Shown here in pieces: positions 9,279 through 19,255 of a stretch of DNA of 64,000 bases (within the stretch, counting starts at the first letter, position 1; each line of letters opens with the position of its first letter). Under the pieces are notes generated by a model. It worked only from the letters and a program-made list of their open reading frames with translations, did not search any database and was not told the DNA's origin. Made by a program: the position numbers and the translations under genes. Origin of the DNA: Francisella adeliensis (GTDB taxonomy: Bacteria > Pseudomonadota > Gammaproteobacteria > Francisellales > Francisellaceae); the NCBI RefSeq assembly GCF_003290445.1, contig NZ_CP021781.1:1736001-1800000 (forward strand), read 5' to 3'.

Positions 9279-10433
9279 TTACCTCAAAATAGAACCCACA
9301 TATTCACGAGCTTTTTCATCAATATTAAAAACTTCTTCTATGCTTTGCGGATTCTCAAACTCTAATTCTTCTATTACTTTTTTATTGATCTCAATAATAT
9401 CTAAATACTTAATTCTCTCATCTAAAAATGCTGCAACTAATATCTCATTTGCTGCATTAAAAACTATATTTGCAGCATAATTTTTATTCTGCAAATTTTT
9501 AAACACTATAGCTAATGCTTCAAAACGCTCAAAACAGGCGGCTTTAAAGGTTAACTCGGTGCTTGTGAAATCTAATTCAGCTACATTCACTTCCCCGCGC
9601 TTAGGGTAATACATCGCGTTTGCTATAGGTGTTTTCATATCTGGAACACCTAATTGAGCTAAAAAACTACCATCCACATATTTCACCATCGAATGAATTA
9701 TACTTTGCGGATGAATTAAGACACGAAGTTTATCAGTTGTTACACCAAAAAGCCAATATGCTTCAATAACCTCCAATGCTTTATTTACCATCGTAGATGA
9801 ATCTACTGATATTTTTCTGCCCATACTCCAATTAGGATGAGCACAAGCTTGATCAGGAGTTATATCAACAAGCTCCTTTAATTCCTTATTCTTAAAAGGC
9901 CCACCAGATGCAGTCAACACAATCTCTGAAACCTCTGGAGTAAATTCCTTTTTTGGATTATCTAAGCATTGAAATATAGCATTATGTTCACTATCTACAG
10001 GAATAAGTTGAGCATTATTTTTTTTAACTTCGTCTATCAGCAGATGACCTGCTGCGACTAGTGACTCTTTATTTGCTAAAAGAATTTTTTTACCTGCTTT
10101 AGCTGCAGCAAAGGTAGGTTTTAAGCCAGCGACCCCAACTATTGCAGACATAACCAAATCAACTTCTTCAGCACTCGCAACTAATTCAAGAGCACTTTCA
10201 CCAACTAAGATCTTAGTTTTTGTAAGCTTTTCTAGTTCTAGCCTAGCATTTTCATCTGTGACAACAGCATATTTTGGATAAAACTCATTACATAAATCTG
10301 CTAGCTTATTAATATTGCTAAAGCCAGATAGAGCAAAAACCTCAAAGTCTTGAGAATCTCTAATTACAGCAATGGTGCTATCTCCAACAGAACCTGTAGC
10401 TCCTAATATGGTAATTTTGCTCTTATTAGACAT
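9279..10433 (-). CDS. dxr: 1-deoxy-D-xylulose 5-phosphate reductoisomerase
   Basis: A 384-residue cytoplasmic enzyme of the non-mevalonate isoprenoid pathway that converts DXP to MEP with NADPH. The N-terminal '[12 protein letters not shown]' binds the dinucleotide; '[10 protein letters not shown]', '[11 protein letters not shown]' (metal-binding Asp/Glu) and 'ASGGPF' are active-site blocks, and '[14 protein letters not shown]' is the conserved flexible loop. The block is the target of fosmidomycin. The gene lies five bases after gyrA, in a dense same-strand run with bamA. Confidence 0.97.
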   Translation of the reverse strand: MSNKSKITILGATGSVGDSTIAVIRDSQDFEVFALSGFSNINKLADLCNEFYPKYAVVTDENARLELEKLTKTKILVGESALELVASAEEVDLVMSAIVGVAGLKPTFAAAKAGKKILLANKESLVAAGHLLIDEVKKNNAQLIPVDSEHNAIFQCLDNPKKEFTPEVSEIVLTASGGPFKNKELKELVDITPDQACAHPNWSMGRKISVDSSTMVNKALEVIEAYWLFGVTTDKLRVLIHPQSIIHSMVKYVDGSFLAQLGVPDMKTPIANAMYYPKRGEVNVAELDFTSTELTFKAACFERFEALAIVFKNLQNKNYAANIVFNAANEILVAAFLDERIKYLDIIEINKKVIEELEFENPQSIEEVFNIDEKAREYVGSILR

Positions 10434-10438
10434 TATAA

Positions 10439-13051
10439 TTAATCTTCAACCTCAGTGTTTTCGCTTGTTTCCTCAACCAAACCTTCCAACTCAGAGACCT
10501 CATCATCAAGCTCTTCATCACCTTGCTTAACAACTTTTAATCCAATAAGTTTCTCATTATTTCTAAGATTAATAAGTCTAACACCTTGTGCAGACCTACC
10601 ACATTCTCTAACTTGATTTGAGTGCGTTCTGACTAAAGTACCATTGTTTGTAATCATCACAATATCTTCATCAGTATCTACAAGTACTGCAACAACCACA
10701 CTACCATTTCTTTCAGAAGTAGATATTGCTATTACACCTTGACTAGCTCTCTTAGTTTTACGATACTGACTTACCGCAGTTCGCTTACCATAACCATTTT
10801 CAGTAGCAGCTAACACAATTCCTTCTTCTGGATCAGTAACAAACATAGATACAATTTTTTGACCATCTTGTAAACGCATACCCGTCACACCAGCTGCTGA
10901 ACGACCCATAGCTCGTACATCTGACTCATCAAAACGAATAGCTTTACCAGCATCAGAAAACATCATTACTTGCTTACTACCATCAGTAAGAGTCACATAA
11001 GATAGTTCATCACCATCGTTTAAACCAATCGCAATCTTACCTGTACTCCTTGGGCGTTCAAACTGTGATAAATCAACTTTTTTAACACGACCTAATTTTG
11101 TTGCCATAAATACGAACCAACCTTCTGTAAATTCAGATATTGGCATTAATGCTGTAATTTTTTCATTTTTATCTAATGGTAAAATGTTGTTTATAGGCCT
11201 TCCCTTAGATACACGACTTGCAACAGGGAAATCATAAACTTTTGACCAGTAAACGCGACCTAAACTTGAGAAACAAAGCATAGTATCATGAGTAGAAGCT
11301 AACATTAACTTAAAGATACTATCCTCTTCTTTAGTCTTAGTTGCTGACTTACCTACACCACCGCGTTTTTGAGCATTGTATGAGCTTAAAGGTTGAGTTT
11401 TAACATACCCATCCATAGATAAAGTCACAACCATATCTTCTTCTGTAATCAAATCTGCTCTTGTTAAATCAAGTCTTGATGACATAATTTCAGATTTTCT
11501 TTCATCTCCAAAATTATCTCTAATCTCAACCAACTCTTCTTTTATTACTCTGATCAACTCTTCTTGTGAGCTTAATATGCCAATTAGATACTTAATTCTT
11601 TCAATAAGCTCTTTAAATTCATTTGTGATTTTATCTTGCTCTAAACCAGTTAATCTATGTAGCCTTAATGCAAGAATTGCTTCTGCTTGTTCTTCTGTAA
11701 GATTGTAAGAAGCATCAGTTTGAATACCATAATGAGAAGCAAGTTCTTCTTTGCGATACATCTTAACATTAACACCTTCAAGCATACTCTTAACAAGTGA
11801 ACCATTCCATGAACGATCAAGCATTCCTTCCTTAGCATCAGCAGGGCTTGGAGAAGCTTTAATCAACTCAATCATCTCATCAATATTTGCCAGAGAAAGA
11901 AGTAAACCCTCTAAAATATGAGCTCTTTCTTTTGACTTTCTTAATTCAAAAATAGTTCTACGAGTAACAACTTCTTTTCTATGCTTAACAAACTGTTCAA
12001 GAATCTCTTTAAGTCCTAAAAGCTTAGGCTTGTTATCACTTAAAGCAACCATATTAATACCAAAACTACATTGCAATTGTGTTTGAGCATATAGAGTATT
12101 TAAAACAACTTCTGGAGATTCATCTCTTCTAATGTCAATTACAACACGAATACCATCCTTATCAGACTCATCTCTAAGCTCAGTAATACCAACTACTTTT
12201 TTGTCCTTAACAAGCTCAGCAATTTTCTCTACAAGCTTGGCTTTATTTACCTGATACGGTATTTCAGTAATAATAATATGAGATTTACCACTAGCTTCAT
12301 CTTCTTCAATATTTGCCTTAGCACGCATTATCACACGACCACGACCTGTTTTATAAGCTTCTAAGATACCATCAGTACCATTAATGTACGAGCCTGTTGG
12401 GAAATCTGGCGCTGGAATATACTCCACGATCTCTTCGATAGTTAATTGTGGATTGTCGATTAAGGCTAGCGTTCCATTTATGACTTCTGTCATATTATGC
12501 GGAGGAATATTTGTTGCCATACCTACAGCGATACCTGATGAACCATTAACAAGTAAATTAGGCACTCGTGTTGGCAATACATCTGGAACTAACTCTGTAT
12601 TATCATAATTGGGTGAGAAATCTACAGTTTCTTTATCAAGATCGACCAAAAGCTCATGTGTAAGCTTCTGCATTCTAATCTCGGTATAACGCATTGCAGC
12701 TGGAGAATCTCCATCAACCGAACCAAAGTTACCCTGACCATCTACTAGTGTGTAGCGAAGAGAGAATGGTTGAGCCATTCTAACAATAGTATCATAAACA
12801 GCCGTATCACCATGAGGATGATACTTACCGATAACATCACCGACTACTCTTGCTGACTTTTTGTAAGGTCGGTTATAGTAGTTAGATAGTTCATTCATCG
12901 CAAAAAGCACTCTACGATGTACTGGCTTCAAACCATCACGAACATCTGGTAATGCACGACCAACAATTACACTCATTGCATAATCAAGGTACGACTGTTT
13001 CAGTTCTTTTTCTATATTTATAGATGAGGATTCTCTAGGTACTAATGACAT
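10439..13051 (-). CDS. gyrA: DNA gyrase subunit A
   Basis: An 870-residue subunit of the type II topoisomerase that negatively supercoils DNA. The winged-helix/tower region carries the catalytic Tyr122 in '[10 protein letters not shown]'; a coiled coil and a six-bladed C-terminal beta-pinwheel follow. The GyrA-box '[10 protein letters not shown]' (about residues 560-570) and a strongly acidic tail ('[16 protein letters not shown]') are present. The quinolone-resistance region reads '[11 protein letters not shown]' with Thr83 and Asp87. Thr83 is the usual wild-type residue in Francisella, so no common resistance substitution is seen there. It is the first gene of the block leading to lpxB. Confidence 0.98.
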   Translation of the reverse strand: MSLVPRESSSINIEKELKQSYLDYAMSVIVGRALPDVRDGLKPVHRRVLFAMNELSNYYNRPYKKSARVVGDVIGKYHPHGDTAVYDTIVRMAQPFSLRYTLVDGQGNFGSVDGDSPAAMRYTEIRMQKLTHELLVDLDKETVDFSPNYDNTELVPDVLPTRVPNLLVNGSSGIAVGMATNIPPHNMTEVINGTLALIDNPQLTIEEIVEYIPAPDFPTGSYINGTDGILEAYKTGRGRVIMRAKANIEEDEASGKSHIIITEIPYQVNKAKLVEKIAELVKDKKVVGITELRDESDKDGIRVVIDIRRDESPEVVLNTLYAQTQLQCSFGINMVALSDNKPKLLGLKEILEQFVKHRKEVVTRRTIFELRKSKERAHILEGLLLSLANIDEMIELIKASPSPADAKEGMLDRSWNGSLVKSMLEGVNVKMYRKEELASHYGIQTDASYNLTEEQAEAILALRLHRLTGLEQDKITNEFKELIERIKYLIGILSSQEELIRVIKEELVEIRDNFGDERKSEIMSSRLDLTRADLITEEDMVVTLSMDGYVKTQPLSSYNAQKRGGVGKSATKTKEEDSIFKLMLASTHDTMLCFSSLGRVYWSKVYDFPVASRVSKGRPINNILPLDKNEKITALMPISEFTEGWFVFMATKLGRVKKVDLSQFERPRSTGKIAIGLNDGDELSYVTLTDGSKQVMMFSDAGKAIRFDESDVRAMGRSAAGVTGMRLQDGQKIVSMFVTDPEEGIVLAATENGYGKRTAVSQYRKTKRASQGVIAISTSERNGSVVVAVLVDTDEDIVMITNNGTLVRTHSNQVRECGRSAQGVRLINLRNNEKLIGLKVVKQGDEELDDEVSELEGLVEETSENTEVED

Positions 13052-13090
13052 TATTTACCGCTATTATTAAAGATAATACATATACCCGGT

Positions 13091-13099
13091 ATTCTAGCA
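13091..13099 (-). promoter_or_regulatory. Candidate extended -10 promoter of gyrA
   Basis: On the minus strand TGC precedes TAGAAT, about 40 bases before the gyrA ATG. No convincing -35 box is visible. This intergenic stretch (13052-13355) otherwise holds one copy of a dispersed repeat and the cydD promoter, and I see no gene in it. Confidence 0.4.
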
Positions 13100-13172
13100 C
13101 AATCACACATAAAATAATACCTTATCAAAAACCAACTAATACAGTCACAATGCTTTGCTTACACTGTCGTTA

Positions 13173-13270
13173 ACTGAAGTTTATGTGCTAAACATATTTT
13201 GAGTGTCACAACTTAGATTGAAGAGCAAGGCAACATGGTCTAAGGAACTACTAGTAGTTTCAAATCTCGG
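13173..13270 (+). repeat. Dispersed structured repeat, copy A
   Basis: About 98 bases beginning AACTGAAGTT. It contains ATATTTTGAGTGT, then GCAAGG and the near-palindrome GGAACTACTAGTAGTTTC. Related sequence occurs at 18033-18080 and, inverted, at 39934-40025. It lies in the gyrA/cydD divergent intergenic region. Origin and function are unknown to me. Confidence 0.65.
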
Positions 13271-13313
13271 TAACAACAGTAAATGCTTATATTTCGAAAT
13301 ACTCATTCTTAAG

Positions 13314-13322
13314 TGCTATAAT
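13314..13322 (+). promoter_or_regulatory. Extended -10 promoter of cydDC
   Basis: TGC followed by a perfect TATAAT (13317-13322) ends 33 bases before the cydD ATG. The -35 position (TCGAAA) is poor. The palindrome ATTTCGAAAT lies just upstream at 13291-13300 and could bind a regulator. Confidence 0.55.
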
Positions 13323-13355
13323 ACTCGAAATTTTTAAGATAAATAGAGCAATCTA

Positions 13356-15146
13356 ATGCCTACTATTTCACCCAAAGAAAATAAAAAAATAGCTCGCCAA
13401 TGGCTAAAACAAATATCAGAGCCAGCAAAAAAACAAATAAAGCTAACTGTTTTAATATCGATAATTAGCGGAGTACTATTGATAGCTCAGCTATACTTAC
13501 TCTCAAGTATTGCTTATGATGCGTATATTTTAAAACTTAAACTCACAACGCTAACAAACTCTTTTGTAATTATATTCGCTATTGTGGTTATACGAGCTGG
13601 GTTAAGCTGGTTAAAAGAAGTGGTAAGCTATAAATCTGCTGTAATTGTCAAAAAACAACTAAGAGAGGATATAGTAACTCACATAGACAAGCTTGGACCA
13701 GTGAAATCTAGTCAAACAGCAAATGCAAACCTCATTACAAGTGCAATGGAACAAGTTGATGGCGTTACAAATTATCTAACTAAGTTTTTACCACAAGTGA
13801 CTCTATCTGCAGTTATGCCGATGATTATTTTAGCTTTTGTTTTATATCAAAACATAGTTGCTGGAATTATCCTACTAATATGTATGCCATTAATTCCACT
13901 TTTTATGATAATAGTTGGTCTTAGTGCAGAATCTGAAAGCCAAAAACACTTTAAAGAACTAGCTCGCATGAGTCTCACATTTTTAGATACGTTAAAAGGC
14001 CTCACAACTCTCAAACTTTTTAATAAAAGTAAAATACAAAGCGACAAAATATTTGAAGCATCTGATAGCTATAGAGTTCGTACGATGAAAGTTTTAAAAT
14101 TAGCATTTCTTTCATCGGCTGTACTAGAGCTTTTCTCAGCAGCATCAATAGCATTAGTCGCAATTTACTTAGGCATGGGATTTATTAATCAAGGTTCAGA
14201 TAACCATATCTGGTGGACGCTTGGAGATTTAAACCTGCAAGGAGCTTTGTTTATACTGTTACTAGCTCCTGAGTTTTTTATGCCATTACGAGAGCTTAGT
14301 ACACACTACCATGCTAAAGCTGATGCCGTAGGTGCTGCACTTGAAATTGCTAAAATATTCGAGTTAAAACCAAATGAATCTGCAGATAAAGTATTTGATG
14401 GAAATATTAAAAACATCAAAATAAAAAATCTTAGTGTGAGTTATGGCGATAAAAAAGTATTAAAAAATATTTCTTTGGATATTAAGCAAGGGCAAAAGAT
14501 AGCTGTTATAGGTGCTAGTGGTGCTGGTAAAACAACTTTTATAAACACACTGCTTGGGTTTATAGAATATGATGGAAATATAGCTATTACATCCTCTAAC
14601 TCCAAAGAGCATGAGTTAAAAACTCTCACAGAAAAATCATGGTTAGAGAACATATCGTGGTTAGGGCAAAATGCTTCTCTGTTTAAAGGTTCAATAAAAG
14701 AAAACCTACAACTTGCAAACCCTAACGTGAGTGAAAATGAAATTCATGACGCAATTACTAAGGCAAATATTGATACATTCATCAAGTCACTACCGAATGG
14801 CTTAAATACACAAATTGGCGAACAAAACTTAGGTATATCAGGGGGGCAAGCTCAAAGACTAGCCTTAGCACGAGCATATATTAAACCTCATGATTTACTA
14901 ATACTTGATGAACCAACTGCAAGCCTAGACAAAGAAAGTGAAACAAAGGTAATTGAGTCACTTACATCATCATGGCAGAATAAAACCGTAATCATGTTAA
15001 CTCATAAGCTTAGCTTTCTCGAATGTGTCGATAAAATCATAGTTCTTGAAAATGGCAAGATAGTTCAACAAGGAAATTTCAAAGAACTAGTCAGCCAACA
15101 AGACAAAGCTTTTTACAGCTTCTATAAAAATGAGGTGGTGCTATGA
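13356..15146 (+). CDS. cydD: ABC exporter subunit CydD (cytochrome bd assembly)
   Basis: A 596-residue half-transporter of the inner membrane. Six membrane helices occupy about residues 1-330. The ATPase domain has Walker A 'GASGAGKTT', signature 'ISGGQAQRLALARA' and Walker B 'LLILDEPTAS'. Together with CydC it exports glutathione and cysteine to the periplasm and is needed to assemble cytochrome bd oxidase. The stop codon overlaps the cydC start by four bases (ATGA), so the two are translationally coupled. No cydAB genes are in this window. Confidence 0.93.
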   Translation: MPTISPKENKKIARQWLKQISEPAKKQIKLTVLISIISGVLLIAQLYLLSSIAYDAYILKLKLTTLTNSFVIIFAIVVIRAGLSWLKEVVSYKSAVIVKKQLREDIVTHIDKLGPVKSSQTANANLITSAMEQVDGVTNYLTKFLPQVTLSAVMPMIILAFVLYQNIVAGIILLICMPLIPLFMIIVGLSAESESQKHFKELARMSLTFLDTLKGLTTLKLFNKSKIQSDKIFEASDSYRVRTMKVLKLAFLSSAVLELFSAASIALVAIYLGMGFINQGSDNHIWWTLGDLNLQGALFILLLAPEFFMPLRELSTHYHAKADAVGAALEIAKIFELKPNESADKVFDGNIKNIKIKNLSVSYGDKKVLKNISLDIKQGQKIAVIGASGAGKTTFINTLLGFIEYDGNIAITSSNSKEHELKTLTEKSWLENISWLGQNASLFKGSIKENLQLANPNVSENEIHDAITKANIDTFIKSLPNGLNTQIGEQNLGISGGQAQRLALARAYIKPHDLLILDEPTASLDKESETKVIESLTSSWQNKTVIMLTHKLSFLECVDKIIVLENGKIVQQGNFKELVSQQDKAFYSFYKNEVVL

Positions 15147-16789
15147 AAAACTTAATACCATTTATCAAGCTCTTCAAAAACCAAACTCAATGGATGCTCT
15201 TAGGTACACTTCTAGCATGGTCTACTATACTCATGGGTATTGGGCTAATGTCGTTATCTGGTTGGTTTATATCTTATACTGGGTATCTCGCAACAACTAG
15301 CTATGCTGTAGCAAGCTCTTTTAACTATTTTTATCCTGCTGCTGGAGTAAGAACTTTTTCATTAGGTAGAATTGTCGGTCGTTATGGCGAAAGAATATTA
15401 ACTCACGAAGCAACTTTTAAAATTTTGACAGATGTACGCGTGTGGTTTTATAAAAAACTAGAACCTCTCGCACCATCACATCTTTACAAATATAAAAGTG
15501 GCGACTTACTTTCAAGATTAGTAAATGATATTAGTGCTTTAGATAATTTGTATATTCGCATATTATCACCTACTGTTGTATTTTTACTATCAACTTTTGC
15601 TATATTTCTACTATTTTGTTTCTTTAGTCTGAAATTGGCAATTTGTACAGCTTTAGCACTTTTAACTATCGGATTACTTATACCTGCTCTCTCAAGCTTT
15701 GTAGCCTATAAGAAATCTCATAGATTAAATGAAATATCTAATGAACTAAAAACAGACATTACCGAGCGAGTAAATTCACTAGCTGAACTAAAGATATTTG
15801 ACTTAGAAGATACTCATCTTGAAAAAATAAAAAAAGATAATGTTAGCCTACTAAACCAAGAAACTAAACTAAGTAAGATTAATGGTTTAGGTTCTGCCTT
15901 AATGACATTAAGCTTAGGTCTGACAATAATCATGGTAACACTATTTGCTGTTTCTCTTACGAGTAATGGCTCAATAAATGGTGCTTTTATAGCTCTTATA
16001 TTTTTGGGAATTATGGCTGTATTTGAAGCATTAATGCCTCTACCATTAGCTTACCAATATCTTGGGAAAACGCTATCTGCTTCAAAAAGAATTCTAAACA
16101 TTACAAATGCTAAACCTAATGTAACCTACCCAAAAGAATCTGTTGAAATACAAAATAATGATATTTGTTTTGACAATATAAGTTTTGGCTATGTTAAAGG
16201 CTCTAGTGTGTTTAACAATTTTTCTCTTGAAATAAATCAAGATGAAAAAATAGCCCTCTTTGCTCCAACAGGTTCTGGTAAATCGACAATCATAAATTTA
16301 CTAAATAGATTTTGGGATGTTGATAATGGTTCAATTACTATTGGCAATAAAAACATAAAGAAACTCAGCGAAAACCAAATTAGAGATTTAATAACTACAA
16401 TTAACCAATCACCACATATTTTTAACACAACGATTAAAGAAAACCTTTTAATTGCAAATTCAAACGCCACTGATGAAGAGCTGTTAAGTGCATTAGAGCA
16501 AGTAGAACTTAAAAAACTTGTTGACTCTTTACCAAATGGCTTAGACACTTGGACTGGTGAGCTTGGTAGGCATCTTTCAGGTGGTCAGCAAAAACGCCTA
16601 GCGTTAGCCCGTGCTTTTTTACAAGATAAACCAATTCTAATATTAGATGAGCCTACAGAAGGACTAGATAAAGAAACTGAGCGAGTTGTTTTTGATAACC
16701 TTTGTAATCTAATGACTAATAAAACTGTTATATTTATTACACATAATTCTAAACTGTTAGATAGGTTTGATAGAGTTGTAAATCTATAA
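15143..16789 (+). CDS. cydC: ABC exporter subunit CydC
   Basis: A 548-residue partner of CydD with an N-terminal six-helix membrane domain (about 1-320) and an ATPase domain. The latter has Walker A 'APTGSGKST', signature 'LSGGQQKRLALARA' and Walker B 'ILILDEPTEGLD'. The N-terminal 'GIGLMSLSGWFIS' block is typical of CydC and distinguishes it from general exporters. Both ATPase domains of the pair look intact, so the heterodimer should have two complete nucleotide sites. It converges on gpsA. Confidence 0.93.
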   Translation: MKNLIPFIKLFKNQTQWMLLGTLLAWSTILMGIGLMSLSGWFISYTGYLATTSYAVASSFNYFYPAAGVRTFSLGRIVGRYGERILTHEATFKILTDVRVWFYKKLEPLAPSHLYKYKSGDLLSRLVNDISALDNLYIRILSPTVVFLLSTFAIFLLFCFFSLKLAICTALALLTIGLLIPALSSFVAYKKSHRLNEISNELKTDITERVNSLAELKIFDLEDTHLEKIKKDNVSLLNQETKLSKINGLGSALMTLSLGLTIIMVTLFAVSLTSNGSINGAFIALIFLGIMAVFEALMPLPLAYQYLGKTLSASKRILNITNAKPNVTYPKESVEIQNNDICFDNISFGYVKGSSVFNNFSLEINQDEKIALFAPTGSGKSTIINLLNRFWDVDNGSITIGNKNIKKLSENQIRDLITTINQSPHIFNTTIKENLLIANSNATDEELLSALEQVELKKLVDSLPNGLDTWTGELGRHLSGGQQKRLALARAFLQDKPILILDEPTEGLDKETERVVFDNLCNLMTNKTVIFITHNSKLLDRFDRVVNL

Positions 16790-16850
16790 ACAAAGACTGT
16801 TAATTTGATCTAATTTTTCAAGAGAACAAAATGGCTAAGCTGAGTTGAAG

Positions 16851-16884
16851 TTTTAGTTTTAGTTTTAGTTTTAGTTTTAGTTTT
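16851..16884 (+). repeat. TTTTAG hexanucleotide tandem array
   Basis: Five full units and four bases of a sixth, with no mismatch, lie in the 163-base gap between convergent cydC and gpsA. Perfect short arrays like this often vary in copy number between strains. Confidence 0.95.
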
Positions 16885-16952
16885 CTTAGATAAATAGCAA
16901 ACATTTCGACAAGCTCAATGAACTTTCGCTATTGAGTTAATATTCTTAAATA

Positions 16953-17948
16953 TCATTCAGATTTAAGTTCTCTTTGCATTAACTCTTTAACAACATCTCG
17001 AGCATCGACACCTTCATAAAGAACCTTATATGTAGCAAATACTAACGGCATATCTACCCCATGTTTCTTAGCGAGTTTATATACAGCTTGAGCTGTTGAA
17101 TAACCCTCAACGACATTGTTTACTTTAGTAAGTGACTCATCTATAGAACAGCCTTCACCAAGATAAAGTCCAAACCTACGGTTTCGTGATTGATTGTCTG
17201 AACAAGTTAGCAATAAATCTCCAAGACAACTTAGTCCTAAAAAAGTCTCATCTTTTGCACCTAATTTATTACCTAGCTTTTTAATTTCAGCTAGCCCTCT
17301 AGTAATAAGAGCTGCATGAGCATTAACCCCAAAATTAAGTCCTGCAGCAACTCCTGCAGCAATAGCTAATACATTTTTTACAGCCCCTCCAACTTGAGCC
17401 CCAATGATGTCTGAGGTTGAATAACACCGAAATGTACTATTACTAAATAATTTTTGGACATATTCAGCGTATTCTATATTTTTTGAGGCTGAAACCACTG
17501 CTGTTGGCAATCTATTAGCAACCTCTTTTGCAAAGCTTGGTCCTGTTATTAAAGCAAAACTATGCTGTGGCAAAATTTGCTCAACCATCTCACTCAATAA
17601 TGAATAACTATCATGACAAAACCCTTTTGTTGCACTTATTATATTTTGACGGGGTTGTATAATCTGCTTTAGCTTATTAAGCGTATCTTTGAATCCTGAG
17701 CTTGGTGAAGCTATCAAAATATCATCAAAATCAGCAATACAATCTTGCCAGTTTTGTATAGCTTGCAAATTATCAGGAAATTTTTCAATATTTGGAATAT
17801 ATTTAATATTATTGTGGTTTTCGATCATACTTTGATTATGCTCATCACGCCATGAGTTCAATCTCACTTGATGACCATTATAAGCAAGTTGTAATGCTAA
17901 AGCTGTGCCCCAAGCCCCTGCCCCAAGAACTAAAATATTTTTTTGCAT
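16953..17948 (-). CDS. gpsA: NAD(P)-dependent glycerol-3-phosphate dehydrogenase
   Basis: A 331-residue cytoplasmic enzyme that reduces dihydroxyacetone phosphate to sn-glycerol 3-phosphate for phospholipid synthesis. The N-terminal 'LGAGAWGTALALQLA' is the dinucleotide-binding fold. 'TKGF', 'GPSFAKEVA', 'GGAVKNVLAIAAG' (catalytic Lys) and 'SRNRRFG' (substrate binding) follow in the usual order. Length is standard. It is monocistronic by layout, between cydC (convergent) and the flavoprotein gene. Confidence 0.97.
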   Translation of the reverse strand: MQKNILVLGAGAWGTALALQLAYNGHQVRLNSWRDEHNQSMIENHNNIKYIPNIEKFPDNLQAIQNWQDCIADFDDILIASPSSGFKDTLNKLKQIIQPRQNIISATKGFCHDSYSLLSEMVEQILPQHSFALITGPSFAKEVANRLPTAVVSASKNIEYAEYVQKLFSNSTFRCYSTSDIIGAQVGGAVKNVLAIAAGVAAGLNFGVNAHAALITRGLAEIKKLGNKLGAKDETFLGLSCLGDLLLTCSDNQSRNRRFGLYLGEGCSIDESLTKVNNVVEGYSTAQAVYKLAKKHGVDMPLVFATYKVLYEGVDARDVVKELMQRELKSE

Positions 17949-18032
17949 GAGATTTTCTTAAACAAAATAAACTTATGAACTCTAATATATTAAAATTGAG
18001 CTAGATAGTAAACAGATAGAGGCATTATTTAT

Positions 18033-18080
18033 AACTGAAGTTACACACTAAATATTTTTTGAGTGTTATAAACTATATTG
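18033..18080 (+). repeat. Dispersed structured repeat, copy B (partial)
   Basis: About 48 bases, AACTGAAGTTACACACTA and then ATATTTTTTGAGTGTTATAA, match the first half of copies A and C. The match runs through the stop codon of the flavoprotein gene, and the second half (GCAAGG plus the ACTAGT palindrome) is absent. Confidence 0.6.
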
Positions 18081-19118
18081 CAGCCATAGTGGTAACATTC
18101 TCTTGATATCATTCATAAACTTAAATAGTCCAACATTAAGTTCAACATTACCACTAGGATCGATAGTTTTGCAAGGAAACGCAATACCAACCCCAAATAG
18201 CCCTGGTGCTATTATCCCTGTTGAAGAGTCGTATTTACTAAAGTCAACTCCCTCTAATACAGGGGTTCGTTGATTAAATCCTGTAGCATAGATAACTTTG
18301 TTATAGTTCGGTAAGTGCTTATCTATTTGCTCTTTTGTAGAAAGATATCGACTTACCCTTTTATCAAGATTTTGAGAAATATTTTGCCTAACCCACTTTG
18401 CAGTTTCACCTTTTAGGCCAGTATTATCGTAGAGTGTCCAGCCATCCATTCTTACAGCATAACGCAAAGGTTCTAAATAAAAGTTTGCTATATCAGTAAT
18501 CCCAGCTTCAATAAGGTTTCTAACTATAATCATTGCTGAGTGTGAAGATCCAAATATCGCTATTTTATCATCATTAGAAACTTCTTCAGCAAGAATACTC
18601 GGAGTTAATGCTGATGCTAAACCTATTTCATGACACCTTTCACTATCATGAAGAGTTAAGGATTTAGGGGTGGAACCTGTTGCTAAAACAACTTTCTCAG
18701 CATAGTATGTTTGTTTATCTGAAACAAGATTCCAAGTACCGTTCTTCACATATTGCTCAGTTATATTAGCTTCGCAAGAATTAACCTTAGTTCTAAGGTT
18801 ATCAGTAACCCACCGTAAAGGTTCTGCAGCATTTTTTAAATGAGTAAAGCCTTCTTTATCTTGCGTATTCAAAACAAACTTTTCATTACATTCACTATAA
18901 TCAAAAGAATCTATTTGATTTAAAAAACTTAAAAACAATTTCACACTAGTATTACTACTAACTTCACACCACTTTTGCCCAAAATCTCCAACTCTAAAAT
19001 CAGGATCTATCCACAGTATATCTTTAGCATCAACATTATTATCCAATAACAGTCCTACAGTGGCGATACCTGCCGGCCCAGCTCCTATAATAGCCCATCT
19101 AAACTTATCTTTTAACAT
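18066..19118 (-). CDS. FAD-dependent pyridine nucleotide oxidoreductase, monooxygenase-like
   Basis: A 350-residue flavoprotein with an N-terminal FAD-binding Rossmann motif 'IIGAGPAGIATVG', a second nucleotide-binding stretch 'IAIFGSSHSAMIIVRNL' (about residue 185) and a C-terminal 'KVIYATGFNQRTPVL'. The second half resembles flavin monooxygenase/lysine hydroxylase-type folds rather than disulfide reductases; no CxxxxC redox pair is seen. I start at ATG 19118 because GAGGA lies five bases upstream. The gene is divergent from a LysR regulator with a 137-base gap, so that regulator probably controls it. The substrate is unknown. Its last codons lie inside repeat copy B. Confidence 0.8.
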   Translation of the reverse strand: MLKDKFRWAIIGAGPAGIATVGLLLDNNVDAKDILWIDPDFRVGDFGQKWCEVSSNTSVKLFLSFLNQIDSFDYSECNEKFVLNTQDKEGFTHLKNAAEPLRWVTDNLRTKVNSCEANITEQYVKNGTWNLVSDKQTYYAEKVVLATGSTPKSLTLHDSERCHEIGLASALTPSILAEEVSNDDKIAIFGSSHSAMIIVRNLIEAGITDIANFYLEPLRYAVRMDGWTLYDNTGLKGETAKWVRQNISQNLDKRVSRYLSTKEQIDKHLPNYNKVIYATGFNQRTPVLEGVDFSKYDSSTGIIAPGLFGVGIAFPCKTIDPSGNVELNVGLFKFMNDIKRMLPLWLQYSL

Positions 19119-19160
19119 AAAAATCCTCAACTTTTCTATGGAACCTATATTATGATTCTT

Positions 19161-19172
19161 TTATCTAGATAA
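19161..19172. promoter_or_regulatory. Palindromic candidate operator between divergent genes
   Basis: TTATCTAGATAA is a perfect 12-base palindrome in the gap between the flavoprotein gene and the lysR-type gene. It contains the T-N-A dyad character expected of LysR-family sites. The assignment is inferred from position and symmetry only. Confidence 0.35.
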
Positions 19173-19255
19173 GAAAATCCAATATCTTATATATTGTATA
19201 TCAGTAAAACTTATATTAGTATTCCTTATATACTATGAATTATGAAGCATTATAA

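Noticed and set aside
13052-13355. A small gene or RNA in the 304-base gyrA-cydD gap
   Set aside because: No frame with a start, ribosome-binding site and plausible composition is visible; the gap is explained by two promoters and the dispersed repeat, although a structured RNA cannot be excluded.
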